The notes below the pieces were generated by a model. It was not told where the DNA came from. It saw only the letters and a list, made by a program, of their open reading frames with translations, and made no database searches. A DNA stretch of 64,000 nt from Cruorifilaria tuberocauda (Eukaryota > Nematoda > Chromadorea > Rhabditida > Onchocercidae), in assembly GCA_013365365.1 (NCBI GenBank), contig JABVXU010000076.1:1-64000 (forward strand), written 5' to 3'. This document shows positions 14,679-28,900 of this stretch, piece after piece. Each line of letters starts with the position of its first letter. Within the stretch, counting starts at the first letter, position 1. The translations under genes and the position numbers were made by a program.

Positions 14679-15599
14679 CTGTTTTTAGTGAAAAAAAAGA
14701 TTAAAATTGCGGCAATGTAAAGAATATAATTCTATTAACTGATGATCCAATCTTGTAAATTAAAAAAAGAGATTAGTAATAATATAAGATGCAACGAACC
14801 ATTTTAAGTTTATAGATTTTATTTCATGAAATGGTATAGACAATTATTCCTATTTGATTATCCAGAATATTAATCATCTTTCGCAATGCATTCAAATAAA
14901 ATGTATTGAGCTATGTATTCCATCCTAATAGATGAAATTATTAAATAACTAATACCCAATCAATGGAATGACCAATAATTGCACAGGTAAATGTGATACA
15001 GTAGCAATAAACATTCTAAACGTTTTAGTTGTGAATTTATGCATGATATGAGATCAGTTACACAACTGAAATCTCAATCTCGAAAATTGAAACAAAGATT
15101 GCAAATAAATACATATGTAAATTTGAATTCGAAATCACCACTTAACATGTTACTTAATTTAAAATATTTTATTCAGCTTTGAAAGCTATGCCATAAAACA
15201 ACAGACGATATTGTTCGATCCGACAGATGCACAAAGCCAATAACAACGCCAGATGTTAGTCTCCTCGTATTCCGATTCAGCAGAAAATACGTTTGCTGGT
15301 GCAATCGATCATTTCGATTTAGCAATTTCTCTTCCCGTTTTAACCATTTTATTCCTTTAATATGTTATTGGGCTTGGCTGTCAAATGCCTGTTAATCCAT
15401 TTTTCAACAAAATTTTCCATATCAAATTTTAAGTTCCAATAATATACACTAACTTATATATGCAACCAACGGATAACATTTTCAAAAAGCAAATAACATT
15501 ACAAAAAAAGTTAGCGGAAAGAAAAAAAGAAATTTGCATATGTTCTTGACCTTTCAAGAAACGTCACTTGTCAAATCAATTGTCACTATTTGATAAATA

Positions 15600-15960
15600 T
15601 TAATGAGCTACAACAATAAGCAAAAGTGAGAGAAAAATGTAATGAAAGGTGAAAAGTTGGATTGTCAATTTTCTCGAACAATAATAATGTGAGAAGAGCG
15701 CAGAATAATATGCAAATTGCCGAGCAAAGAATACTTCGTTTAGTGTCACTAATGAAAAGAAAAGTAAGAGTGGACGAAAGTAGCCAATGGTCATCCCTAC
15801 CAATTAAGGTTAGGTTGGCCAACAAGGATGAAGCAACGACAATGGCGCTGCATTCTAACTCCTCCCCTTCACTCAACTCTCTATGCGACTCATCAACAGC
15901 ATATGCAACATTAACGTCCTAGTATTGTACCAGTGGTCAGCTAATGGCTATCTTACGTGG
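15600..15960. promoter_or_regulatory. Possible sdn-1 5' region or divergent promoter
   Basis: This block is less AT-rich than its surroundings and open in several frames on both strands. On the minus strand an ATG at 15794 starts a classic signal-peptide-like stretch (MTIGYFRPLLLFFSLV...), but no donor that follows has the phase needed by the 31-bp sdn-1 exon. On the plus strand an ATG at 15710 leads to a good donor at 15763. I cannot decide between a 5' exon of sdn-1, a promoter and a divergent gene start. Confidence 0.3.
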
Positions 15961-18900
15961 AAGGAACGTTTCTTTCAATACCAATAAACAGTTAAGGGAA
16001 ACTTCGTGAAAACTTAAATAGCTGAAGTGGTCTGATTGAATCGCATACTTGAAGTCCCAGTCGATTAAATATTAAATTTTGAAACATTTAATCATATATT
16101 CATTGTTTTCTCCATTTAGCTACAATAACAATTACAAATAAAGCATGCTAGCTATCAGTTAAGTTAAAATTAATTTAATACATAGTACCATGGATTTTAT
16201 TCATTTTAAAAGATCAGAAATCACTTCGTACAATTTTGAGTATCCAATTTGATATATCCATTTCAGCTATAAATTTTTTTTTGTTTTAATCAAGACAGAG
16301 AATAGTCGCAGTAATAAATCGAGATTATATTTTCAGGCTTAAAGGAGAATAATTCGTTGCTATTATAATAAAATAATAGAGTATCATTGGAACATAAATC
16401 ATTCCAATTATTATGGACAGTTTATCATCTTAGTATTTTAATTTTAACCATTTATCATGTGCTAGTTAAAAATTCCAAAATTCTGAAAACAGTAATTAAT
16501 TAGCTAAATATTTGCTCGTTGAAAGGGAGAAGAAAAGCCTTTAAAATTCATTATTTATATTAGTAGCAGTGAATTGAATTGAATAGATTGTTTCATTTTT
16601 TCATTTATTTGTCGATTAATTTCATTAACTTGAATGCTTGTTTGTCTTACCTTTTGTTTATCTATATAGATATTATATATAAAAACTTTCGTTTCAATCA
16701 TAAATTTATAAAATTAATAATGGGGAAAGATAATTTGAAATGCATAAATTAAATCGAACTTGATGTTTTTCAAGTTCTGCTAGTGAACTACAATAATCAC
16801 AATTATGACTAATCTTATCATTTATCAGTTTGAGAATCAAATTTTCGTTTATCTTTCGCTATGTAATCAAAATTTCTAATCACAAAATGTTAATAGTTTT
16901 TTCTTTCGGAAGAAAAAGGAAATAGTTATTATCTGATAAAGTTAATGTATTCAATTAAAATAATTATTATGCAGTAAGTTTGATTTGGTACTAATTTTTG
17001 AAAAGCAAAAAAGAACTAATAAAAAATTAGATAAAGAGAAAAAAATTTGCGGTAATCACAAAATTCTATGAAAGATAACAGATTTCATACTTTCAACAAA
17101 ATGCATGAAATATTAAATTCGTTTGAGTTAAATGACTGAATTCATTAATTGAGATTTACCATAGTAACGTTTCATCAATAAACAAGTACTACTAGCAAGA
17201 CAACTTATGTATAAGTATGATTTGCTATAATAATTGATAATTCATAAGTGATACCAGAGAATATCAAATTAAAAATTTGTAAGCAATTAAGCAAACAGTA
17301 GTGACAGATGATTTCAAAATTTAAGTAATTAGTGGAGAAGTAATTAATGACGAATAAGCACTTATTAGTGAAATGTTAGAATGAAAGAGTCGGAATGGAA
17401 ATTTAGCAGAAAATTTTGAAAATATGTACTTTGATTTGGAAATATGTACTTTTGATGAATTGCGATAAAACATGGAATATTTTTTAATTTCTTGTTTGAA
17501 CAACAATTTGATAAATTGCTGGAAAGTTAGAAGAAATGAATAGCTAAATGAAATATAATTTTTACAAAATTTTATCATATCATAAAAGAATAGTTCAAGT
17601 TCATTTGATAAAACTTCATTCATGCAATAAAACTGATAAGTTTTGCTAAAAGAAATTTAAACGAATAAACTGTTTCAATGAAATGAAAAAAAAGCATGCT
17701 AAAATTTATTCCTGAAAATAAGTAAATATAAAATTAAACTTTAAGCATTGAATCGTTGCAAATTCTTAAATATTTTTCTTCTATTTTTTTAACACATTTT
17801 TCAGAAAATACTTGTCATGTGAAATTTTTTTCTTGAAAATTTACAAAATCTTTCATGTAATTAATCATAATAATTTATATTTTCTAATTTTGTTTGTTGA
17901 AAAGAAAAATTATTTTTTCGAATAAACTGCATTACTTTATGAATAATTATGTTATCGTAAAAGGTAATAACAAAAATTGTAATTATTTTTATACCGAATT
18001 TATCAATTTGTAATTTCAACTTAAAACTGTAATACGTCTTTAATCATAAATATCAAATTCTATTACTCAAAATTTTTCTTTGTCCCTAATTATGACAGTA
18101 ATAAATACAACTTCAATCTCAGTCAACATTAAAGGACGTAAGTTAAGACGTACGTGGAAACCATACGCCGGAAAATGCATACAAAATAATGGAATATAAG
18201 CCAGACGACTATCATATATCTTTAACTGTCACATGATGTTGTCTTATTAACAGCGAAAATATTCAAAATTTGAGAGACATTAGGAAGCCGAAAAGTTGAA
18301 CGAATTAATCAAAGTGATGAAAATTACCATAAAATGAAATTATTAATGAAGAAAATATTCATTGTAAGAAATGATAAGTTGCGACTGGCAGAATGGTCGA
18401 CAAAATTGTACGATTTGTACAATCTTGTTTATTTCATATTGCTGATAAAAATCATTTTCAATTTAATCATCTGCTTATCAAATATCATTCTTTAAGTATC
18501 GTACACCTATTATTATCACTATCAATCTTATCACTGTTATTGTTAATATTCCAAATATTCATCCACTGAAATTAGCAATGATAATTATCTTTATCTGTTA
18601 GCGAAATCCAATTCAGTACTTTTTTGAAGCATAATTTTAGTATTTTGATAACTCAATTAGAAATTTTAAAATTATTGTGCTAATAATTATCTTTTCTATC
18701 CGGCAAAACTATTTATTTTAATCATTTTTCTAATTTAAAGTACATCCATCACATATTTAATATATTTCATATTTTAGTTTGATTTGTAATAACTTAAAGC
18801 CATTACTTTAACATGATATCGAGTAATAAAATTATTTCTTGATAATTAATTATTTCATTTAAATTACACAAAAAAGTGAACGAATCAAATAAGAGTGGTG

Positions 18901-19677
18901 TTTAGCCATTGTAATCAAACTTTTGCAATATTTTTTAAGATAACCTATTAAATTTATTTTCAACAATTTTTTCATATTAATTCTAATATTGTTTTTTTTA
19001 CGATTTACAGAGCGTACGATCTCGTAAACATCGCGTGCTACGTTTTATGTTCCGTGTAAAACCGTGCTATTACTGTCTCGGATTTGAATGTGCCTTCGCA
19101 TTGCTAATGATCATTTTATTAGCGTTTACTTATCGATCAATTCAGAAAAAAATCGTAAGTAATTCAAACTTACTTTTTATTGGAAACTTAGAATTCTCCA
19201 TTTAAGTTCATGAACTATCCATTCTTATCCTATTATCATACACAAATTTACCAATCGATATGCAAAAAGTACCAAATTGCGAAATGAAATTTTAATTAAA
19301 TTTCCGCTAGCAATTTGTACTGTTTAAGTGAATTCTCATATAATCGAGAAAATCTTCCACCTGGCATTGGATAAAAAACGATCTCTTCTTAATGAAAACC
19401 ATAATCAAATTAATCATGATGGCATAAATATATGTTACAAAAGTTTTAATATCTTAACTTTAATTAATAATGCATTTACTAACAATGAGTCTCAATTGAT
19501 ATTTTAAGAGTTTAACAAAATACGAAACTGAATTCCGATTTATTGTTTGTTCCGCTTTTATCCTGTTTAACATGCCAGTATCACCTGTTATTATCATCTA
19601 TAAACAAAAATGCGAGCAAATTTTACAATGTGCTAGGAATGAAACCGTTGTGTATTAATCTAAATAAATACTTGTAA
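15710..19677 (+). CDS. Candidate small membrane protein (weak three-exon model)
   Basis: The best-supported part is the exon 19011-19154. It has a strong acceptor (gtttttttta...tttacag), a gtaagt donor and 48 open codons encoding a basic stretch followed by a hydrophobic helix (CAFALLMIILLAF). An exon at 15710-15763 (ATG, ends at gtaaga) and one at 19579-19677 (after ccag, ends with TAA) join it in frame to give a 98-residue protein. No family was recognised. The intron of about 3.2 kb and the weak outer exons make the full model doubtful. The middle exon could belong to another gene structure. Confidence 0.3.
19411..19510. repeat. Right arm of a 100-bp inverted repeat (partner 1-100)
   Basis: The reverse complement of this segment matches 1-100 at 98 of 100 positions. 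The match ends sharply at 19411; beyond 19510 it cannot be followed because the partner reaches the window edge. No terminal motif or target-site duplication could be established. Confidence 0.9.
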
Positions 19678-22600
19678 GAAGCATGATTATACTGCTTAGG
19701 ATGCAATATCTGTCAATCTCGTCATTATCATTATCATTCACTATCATCATCATGTACTCTTATTATCATCATGAATATTATCAGTTGTAAATATGAAATT
19801 TGTTTTGTTGCTCCATGCGATTGTTTTTCTTTTTTTTTTCCTTATTCTTTGTTTTTTTATTCAATGCGAGGAGGAATATTTTCTTGATTGTGTGAGAGTT
19901 TTTTTTTTAAATGATACTATGCAAATAATAGTAAGTTTAAGACTTTGTTACATAAAGAATGAGAAAGAATAGATATTAAAACATTATAGACTGAATAGAT
20001 ATCGGTTGTAGATATATATGATAAGAGATCGTTATACTCATATCGGAATGAGATAGCTCTTCAGTCATTATGGACTGTTTAGATTCAGATAAATGAGTAA
20101 AGGGACAGAATTGTGGAATTATACGACAAAATTGGAATTGTTTTTTTCTTTTTTTTTTTCAAATAATTTTGGGATTTCAATCAGTGGAAGCATTAATATA
20201 AACATGACAGTGGTGGTACTAGATGATTTATGATTGATTAAATAAGCTGACATATGATATGATAATAGATGATAATACAGTGAGCGAAATGAGAGGAAAA
20301 TGGAACCTAAAGTGTATTTTACATCTTTATATAGATAGGAAAGGATGAGGACAAGAGAATGATAAGGAGAAAGGAAGAGCAATAATGTTTAAGAGAAATT
20401 ATAAAATGATATTTGTAGGGATCATTTCATTCCAATTATCATTCTTGCTGAAGACATTTCAACGTATACGAATGAATGCTCTCTAAAGATGAATAGATTA
20501 TTAGTCAACTTGATGATTAAATATTAATGGGTTGCAGAAATTAGATTGAGCCTAAATCACATATGGTTAATAAGAGATTGATTTTTGATTTCAGCTGAAT
20601 CAATTTTTTTTATTTTCTAACCGATTTATGACAATTTAATTGAAACTTTATTAAGGTAAGATAAAAATGCCATTTATCACCATAATTATTTGTGACCAGG
20701 AATTTGTTTCTTTTTTCTCTTATTATTATTAGTAATAGTACCAGTATTACTAATTATTTATTATTATTGTAATCGTTATAGTTATTATTAATATTATGAA
20801 TATTATTGTCATTAATTTTTCCAAAGTATTTCTTTTCACTTTCTTCCTATTTTTCTTCTTGTTTCTAGTTTTTTCACCTTTATTTTAATTATAATTTTTA
20901 CAAGAATTTAGCAGTATGATTTGATTTACTTGAAATTGGATTAGCAATTCTGAAATTGAATAATTCTGACTCTCTTAATGGATTTTCTATGAATAATGTG
21001 ACTAAAAAATAGTGAAAAATATGATTGATAATTCGATCAGGAAATATTAGGTAAATTTTTCCGTCGTATGAAATCATATTCACAGAAATACTGTTCTTTT
21101 TAATAAATCATGCAAAAGTGAAGCGAGAAATAATTCATTGATCGTCGATTCCGAGAGCTCCCAGTAACTTATTCTTATCAGTAATATACTTCACTGATCA
21201 AATTCTCATCTATAATAGTGCCTAGTTCTAGTGAATTAATTAATTTGTTGATTTTTGTTTATTCATAGCCGTTTAGTGTGATACAACATACATTTTTAAT
21301 GTTTATTTCGTTGTCCATAATTTTTTCTCAAATTTTTATTCTTATCGGATTTTTTCATTCCTTCCTCTTCTTCCAATTCTTTTTTTCTGGTGATGTATTG
21401 TGTGTATTAATTAATTAGTGATTGAATTATTATATAATGTAGAAAAAAAAGAAAAATAAATATTAATATGATCCTGTATTTGATACTATAATATGCTTGT
21501 AATCATGCTTAACATTTTACAGTTCATACATAAGTTTCATCACCTATTCTCTGATGAAATCCTGAGAAGAAAATAGATAGAATCCTGAGAGTTAAGTAAT
21601 TTAAGCTTAATTTCATGGAAAAATCATGTCTTAATCTTGACAGTTGATTAAAGCTTTATTTGATCAGAAAAACTGATTACAAACCCGTTCGAGAATTTCT
21701 GTCTTTTATGTGAAATCTCTACGGCTAGATAGTTGAAAGCGTAATGTAATTTTAATTGAAAAATGAATACTACTATCTCATATTAGACATAATTATCGAT
21801 ATGAAGCCGGGTAATATCAGGATATCAATAAGCTCCAGGCATCACATGTATCTCTTCCTCTTGTTAAATTGATTAAAGTATAATTGGAATAATTGCTATT
21901 TACAAACTGCCTGGAAATGAAAATGTGTGAAAGACCACACTGTTATAGCTATAATATCGCTGCTAATGTTTCTTTCATCAAGCTTCACTCTTTCCAGATC
22001 TCCGAATTTGCATATTTTTTGCATTTTCACGTTTCATGGAACATGTTACGTCACGTTTAGCCACATTCCTTTTTAACAAAATCAAACGGAAAATATTTAA
22101 CAATTGACTCTACTGTATAAGGTATAAAAATTTTTTTTCTTATGTTTGTGCCAAAATCTAATTTACGTTGAAATATGTTGATACTTATCTTATTTGAGGT
22201 TTAGTATGAGTTGTGAAGTATGTTAGTATAGCGTTAGAAGTTTTGTTTAACATTCTAACTTTCTAGTTTAACGGTTCAGTCCTTCATTTCATTTTCTCTC
22301 TTACTTAATAGCATCTTTAAGTTTTTTCGAACAGAGGAAGGAAGCAGAAACGATGAGCTATTTATTACACATTTCTAGTTATTTGTCTTTCCATTATTCT
22401 CTCTATAATTTTAGCTATTCGATGCAATCGAAATCTCTGGAGTGTACCGCGATATATCTCCCAATGATTTTGTAGAGGTTAAGTGAAAGTTTGTTAGGCT
22501 TGATTATCTCGAACAATATAACGAGTTGTGTCGTTTGTATATCAATCAATAATATACGATGTTTATTTTTGATGAAGTGAGCATTTTTGACATGAAATAC

Positions 22601-22908
22601 GTTAGATAAGCTAGAAGCCTTTTGACTTGAGATTCTGTTATTATTCTCACTGTGAAATACTTAGGTCAAAGTTTAGGAATGAGTCATCTATTGTGTATCT
22701 TTTTCTTTTCGAGTATACGTAAACTTTATTTCATATGTTGCTATCGTATCAATCATTTATCTTTTCGAACAGTATTGTTGCATTTTTGACGTGGTCTGAT
22801 GGATTTGGTCGCACGATAGGAATTCTGTAATATCAGTGGGATATTGTTTTGTTATTTTCGAAATGTTTCTTTTTACGTTGGAATGATTTTAAATATCACA
22901 TTTTCAAT
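19678..22908. other. Intergenic region upstream of unc-45
   Basis: AT-rich with ATT/TAT simple-sequence patches (for example 20725-20810). No coding sequence was recognised. The part nearest unc-45, from about 22300, is slightly less AT-rich and probably holds the unc-45 promoter, but no specific site can be named. Confidence 0.5.
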
Positions 22909-22924
22909 TTCATTTAATTTACAG
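22909..22924 (+). other. Probable trans-splice acceptor of unc-45
   Basis: A pyrimidine-rich tract ending in tttacag lies 14 bases before the unc-45 start codon with no upstream coding exon. This is the usual arrangement for addition of a spliced leader in nematodes. It could also end a 5' UTR intron. Confidence 0.6.
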
Positions 22925-22938
22925 AAATAGCGGAAAAA

Positions 22939-25900
22939 ATGAGTGCTGGTAGTATTCAAAGTGCTGAAGATTTGAAAGATAACGGTAATACTGCCTTTAA
23001 AAATGGTCAGTTAAGTGAAGCAATCGACTATTATACGGAAGCATTGTCATTAAATCCGGACAAAAAATTGAAATCAACAATATATCGAAATCGAGCAATG
23101 GTACGTTTACGGATGGATGATTTTGAAGGATGTGAAATGGATGCTACTCAAGGTATTGAATTTGATAATAGATTGATTTTAGAAAGTTTTTGGAAAGAAC
23201 TGTTTAAACATATATTCATTGCATGCTGAAATGTTGAATGTCATTTTCGCTATTATTTTATAAAAAATTGTATTTTTTTTGTTAATAGAATTGATATTAC
23301 AATTTCTTATCTTTACTTTTTGTAGCGTTGCAATTTGATGGCGCTGATGCTAAAGCACTTTACAGACGAGCTTTGGCACGAGAAAGGATGGAAAATTATA
23401 GTGGAGCTGTTACGGATGCCCGAAATGCATTGAGATTGGAACCTAAAAATAGGCATTTATTTCATTTAATTTGTAATGCTAAAGAAAATAATTCAAGTAG
23501 TAATAAATATTTGGATAGGTTCATTTTTGCACCAGGGAATTAAATATTTGTCAGTGAAGATTTGTGTATTTGTTTATTTATATACTTATAGAAGTAGTAG
23601 AAAGATATAAGAGATTGCGTGAATATATGCAAGCCGTGCAACTTTTCAGAACTGTCAGATTTTTATTAAATTGCAAAGAATTTGATCAGAAATTGTTCAT
23701 CTATTTTAAGGAGTATTATTGAAATATTGCAACGAATACTGAAATTGAGTGAGGAGAAGAAAAAAGCTGCAATGAGTATGGAAAATCGTGTGAATGATAT
23801 GAATAAGCTTGCATTTGGCGACGGTGATTTAGAACAGAGAGCTACTGTACGTTGACAGTTCTAATCTATAATAAAAAAATTTATGAGTAATTCTACAGCA
23901 TGAAAGCCCAAGTTTGGGTAACATTTATTTGATATCCCTAAAATGTTATAATTTCTAAATTAGACTGGGGAAATCTTGAATAGAGATGTAAAAATTTTGG
24001 AACTATTAAAATTTTTATTTGTCAGTTCTTTTGAAGGCTATGAATAATCTGTTGGTTTTGTCGCGAGAATCTGAAGCGGGTGCATCACGTGTTTGGAATG
24101 ATGGCAAAATTGTAGAAATATTACTTAAAGTAATTGATAGCAATTTGGGAAATGAAGCTGTTGTGGTAGCGGCAGCTCGAGTTATGGATGAACTGGCGAA
24201 AAATAGCAGTCGAGTAATCCTTTCCCTATGTTCACTGGTTTTCCAGAAGCCTTTTAAATTTGATTGCTCCACAAACTTCTGCACAAAAAAGCATTTCAGT
24301 GGAATAAAAAATGTCTGCTGATTTGGTGTAGTTTTTTTCTCAATGCGTTGTCAATTATGATATTCAGCAGCTTGCTAGAAATAGATTCACATTAAGTAAT
24401 TTATTGCATCGAAAGTGCTAAAATTCCAACAGCTTTGTCACAGATAGCTCAGTTTCTCTTTAAATTTTTTAGTCTTTAAGGCAATGTATCTTATGGAAAG
24501 TTTGGGAGTACGTCGAATATGTCGACTTATGGAAAAATATCCATATCCACAGTATCTCGATGCGTGCGGTACAATCATCCAACGTTTGTTCAATGCATTA
24601 GCTAAAATGAATCAAGAAAAAGTAATAAAGCCAGATCCTGAAATTTGTGAAGGTAAGTAAGTTTACTGATTAACTTCTTTTCAAGATTACTATTTACATG
24701 TTCTTTTTTTTTCACTTACTCGTTCAAGTTTACATCATATTTACTTTCTTAATTCGTAGATTTTAATGTTCTTTGAAATCCAGATCTTTTCAGCGAACAA
24801 AATACATATTATACGATTAATTTTGGAACTGGAAGAAATATTAACTGATATAAGTATCGCAGCACCACAACGTGATATTACCATCGATCTTCTGCTGAAA
24901 AATCTGATGCATATGGACGGTGGATTGCCACGTGGTTGGAGTTGGAGATTTGTCGAAGATAGAGGTTAATTTCGAAACTGTTATACTATTTAATTATGTG
25001 TTATCAAAGGTAAGATTTGATAAAATGATTAGACGACTGAATTGTGGATCACTTTTCAGAATGATTATATTTATAAGCTTACTTTACAAGTTACTTTAAC
25101 ATCAAAAAAATCAAGTTCTTTGAAAAATCATACTGGTCAGCTGATTTATGATCTCGGTTTGGGAAAAAAACAAAAAGTAATAAGCAAAGGAACATTCTAA
25201 TTTAATGACATTTTTTCGATGAAGGATAAATTTATTTTCATATTTTTCTGTGTTGACATGAATTGATTGTGCTACAACCCTAAGTATTCTTTATTTAATA
25301 TTCAAATTACAACGCATACGAATTATTTTAAGCACTTTTATATTGTTTTTCCAAATTCAGTTAAGAAATGAACAATTATGTTGATATGAAATGATATGGA
25401 GGAATAAAGTTAATTTTTATAGATTTATTTATTAAATATTACAGGTCTTATTAAATTGCTGCATGTTTCAACCCAATTACCGGAGCAATGTGATTATCCG
25501 GTTACTACTGAAACTCGACAGCATTTGGCGATTTGTTTGGCACGATTATATGATGACATGGTCTTTGATACACGACGACAAATTTTCAAAGAGAAGGTGG
25601 ATGCTTTCTTCAAGTAAGTGTGTTATTTCGTTGGAACGAAATCAGAAATCTAGAGCTAATACTTTTCCCTAACTACTATATGTTTTTAATTGCTGAAAAT
25701 GTAGAAATTATGATTTTTTGGAACATATATGGTGAAATTGTTATTAATGGAATATATTTAGGCAAAATATAAGTTGAAAAATTAGGTAATTGACTTTAGT
25801 CGTCTGCTTATTGATGCGAATGAAGAATATGTGACTTATTTAATTATCAGTTTTTAGCAATCTGCTTAATAATGCCGCTAAACCCGAAATTAAAATAAAA

Positions 25901-28900
25901 TTGGCATGTATGCTAATCACCTTATTGCAGGTAATTTTGTATCTTTTTAGTAAATATACTTATTTTAACATTTTATTCGCCATTTGCTTATATTTTTTAT
26001 AATTCACCACGTACTTTGTTCATATGTCGCTGCTATCACTTTTTACTCGCTGAAGTAAATTTAGATAAAGTTCATCTTAAATCGAAGTTTTCAGGGTCCT
26101 GTCGATGTTGGTTTAAATTTGGTATCAAATGATCGAATCACGGCACTAATGCTGGAAATGGCCAGTAGTGATGATAATTTGCAACAGAGTACAGCTGCTG
26201 AGCTAATTGTTCATGCTGTCAGTAAACATGAACGAGCAACGACAATTTTGAAGGTTTGTTCACGTCATTCAAATCATGAGTCATGCAAACAGAGTAAAGA
26301 AGCATTACCACAGATCACAAATGCCTTATTGTTCCTTACTGATCTTTCGGTAGCGTTTACTACTAAAAGTACTGATCTTTTGATAACGTTTACTGCTAAA
26401 AGTATTGATCTTTTGGTAGCGTTTACTACGAAAAGCATGATTACTTTGTATCAATAATGAATATTACAATTGTTTTTAAAACACAAAATCATATTTTTGG
26501 ATGAAGCGAAAAACTGTTAGAAAAAGAGTTATGATTACTTAATTATTGATTTTCAGTTTGGTATCCCAGTTCTGCGGAAGTTATACGATTCAAAAGATGA
26601 TATGGTAAAAGTAAAGGCCTTAGTAGGTTTATGTAAATGTGCCTCAGCTGGAGGCGACGATACAGCCAAACAAACAATGCAAGAAGGTAGCGCACTAAAA
26701 CTTGCTCAAACATGCAAAAAATTTCTGTTGGATGTGAGTCGTTATTCAGTAGAAGTACGAAGGTGAGGGAAAAATGAAATGTTGTAAAATGATTAAAAAT
26801 ATTATTCATAATTCTTGAAAACTTCATTTTTTCTTTAAAATTTTTTGTTAACATGGAAAAGCACTATGCTCCTAATAATAATGTAAAAGTGGGTTTTTGC
26901 TAATCTTTTCTGATATTTATTTAATTAATGCGGACTTCAAATATGATATTTAAAAAGTAAATGTTCGGAGCGAGAAGTATTTGTGAAAATGTCATCATAT
27001 ATTTCTTTAATCTTCCAGATTTGCATGTGAAGGATTATCATATCTAACTCTGGATGCCGATGTAAAGGAATGGATTATTGAAGATTCTTTGCTCCTTCAG
27101 GCACTGCTTTGTCTTGCAAAAGTACGGTTTTGATTTTGCAAAGTTATTAAAAATATGATTGCTTAAATCCTAAATTTAGTAGAATTTTTCAAGACATCTG
27201 ACAAACAGTTCAAGTACTTTGGAAATGTTGAGTTAATTGTTATATTTTCTATTCCAATATTCTTGTTTTTTAATTTAGAGTGCTGGTTCCCTTTGTGTTT
27301 ATGCGTTGGCCAGTATTTACGTAAATCTGACAAATTCTTACGAAAAACCCAAGATCGATGAAGAACTTGTTAAGCTTGCACAGGTGAGATAATTCTATTG
27401 GTTTAAAATGTCTTATTTTTCTGAAATATTATTGAGTTTTTTAAAGATGTTTCGATCTTGTATGTCGAACTAATTTCTCAGTTGCTGAAATTAGTTGTTG
27501 TAGAATATTTTTGGTGTTAATTATTTAAATAAATCATCTTTGTGATTGGAATGTAAAAATTCCGGAGTATTGCATATGCTATTGATCATAATTTTTCTAA
27601 CTCTTTTGATGAGACAGGTTTGAATAATAAATTCTCATTTTTTGTGCAAAAAAATAAACAGTTTTTGCAAGGGAAGGTAATATATGCCTTAGAAAAGAAT
27701 GCAAATAAACTATTTCAACGAAAAATAAATAGCGAATAATTAATGGAATTGCAGTTTGCCAAACATCATGTTCCGGAAATGCACCCAAAAGATACAGATG
27801 ATTATGTTGAGCGGCGAGTGCGTCTACTTGTAGCTGATGGGGCTACAACAGCGTGTGTAGCGATATCGAAAACTGAGAGCAAAAATGCATTGGAATTATT
27901 GGCTCGTGCTATGTTAGCATTTACGGAATTCCCGGACTTACGAGGACAAATTCTTAGTGAAGGTGGCGCTAAGGTAATTTTCCTACCAGATACTCTGAAT
28001 TCCAACGATGAAAACTTATTTAAATCTTGTGAAATTCCCCTGTCCATGCATAACTCCCAAATATTATTTGTTTTTTATTTTTGTGTTCTTTATTCTCTGA
28101 TTCTCTATACTTATTTTCCGTGTTGCATCTTAGAAATTGTATGAAATTATTATGTAGTTAATTCTCAGCACTGATGACTTGTCACATCTTTCCAGTTTTG
28201 GGGCGTTGAGATTCGTATACTTAATTTCCTTTATTTCAGCTTTGCCTACATTTAGCAAAAAATGCAACACCAGAGGGTAAAATTAAAGCAGCGCATGCTA
28301 TAGCAAGGCTAGGATCTCAGGTTACATTTTTTTTCGTCCTTTGAATAATATTTTTGATTTTTTTGCTCAATACATTATAATGAAAGAATTTTGCTGAAAA
28401 AAGTTGCATTTTCAGGTTGACCCTTCAGTGGCATTTCCTGGACAGCGAGCATATGAAGTAATCCGCCCATTGATCGAATTATTGCACCCAGATATTGAGG
28501 GAAGACCAAACTATGATGCGCTGTTGACACTAACTAATCTGGTAGTTTAATTTTTAGCGAAGATTAAGTCAAATAAATTAAGTAGTAGTAAACTGAGTCT
28601 ATTAATACGACTGACCAGCATAAAAAAGTTGATCGATACTGAGTAACCAAGTCGTTTATACTGAACAAGTACGATGGTTTTTTGGCAGTTTTTAATTTTT
28701 GACCAAAAGTTGACTATTTATTAAATTATTTTTAGTAATTGCAAATTTACCAGTATTAAAATTAAAGTTAAATCAGTAAATTTTTAGAATTTAATTCTTC
28801 GTTTTAATAATAAGCTTCTTATCTCTTTTTGAATTGTACTCATTGATTATAGGCAAGTATGAATGATTCGGTTCGCCGTCGGATGATCAAGGAACGAGTA

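Noticed and set aside
15722..15794. Signal-peptide-like frame (-) as the first exon of sdn-1
   Set aside because: Attractive N-terminus, but no following donor has the phase needed by the next exon; kept only as a possibility.
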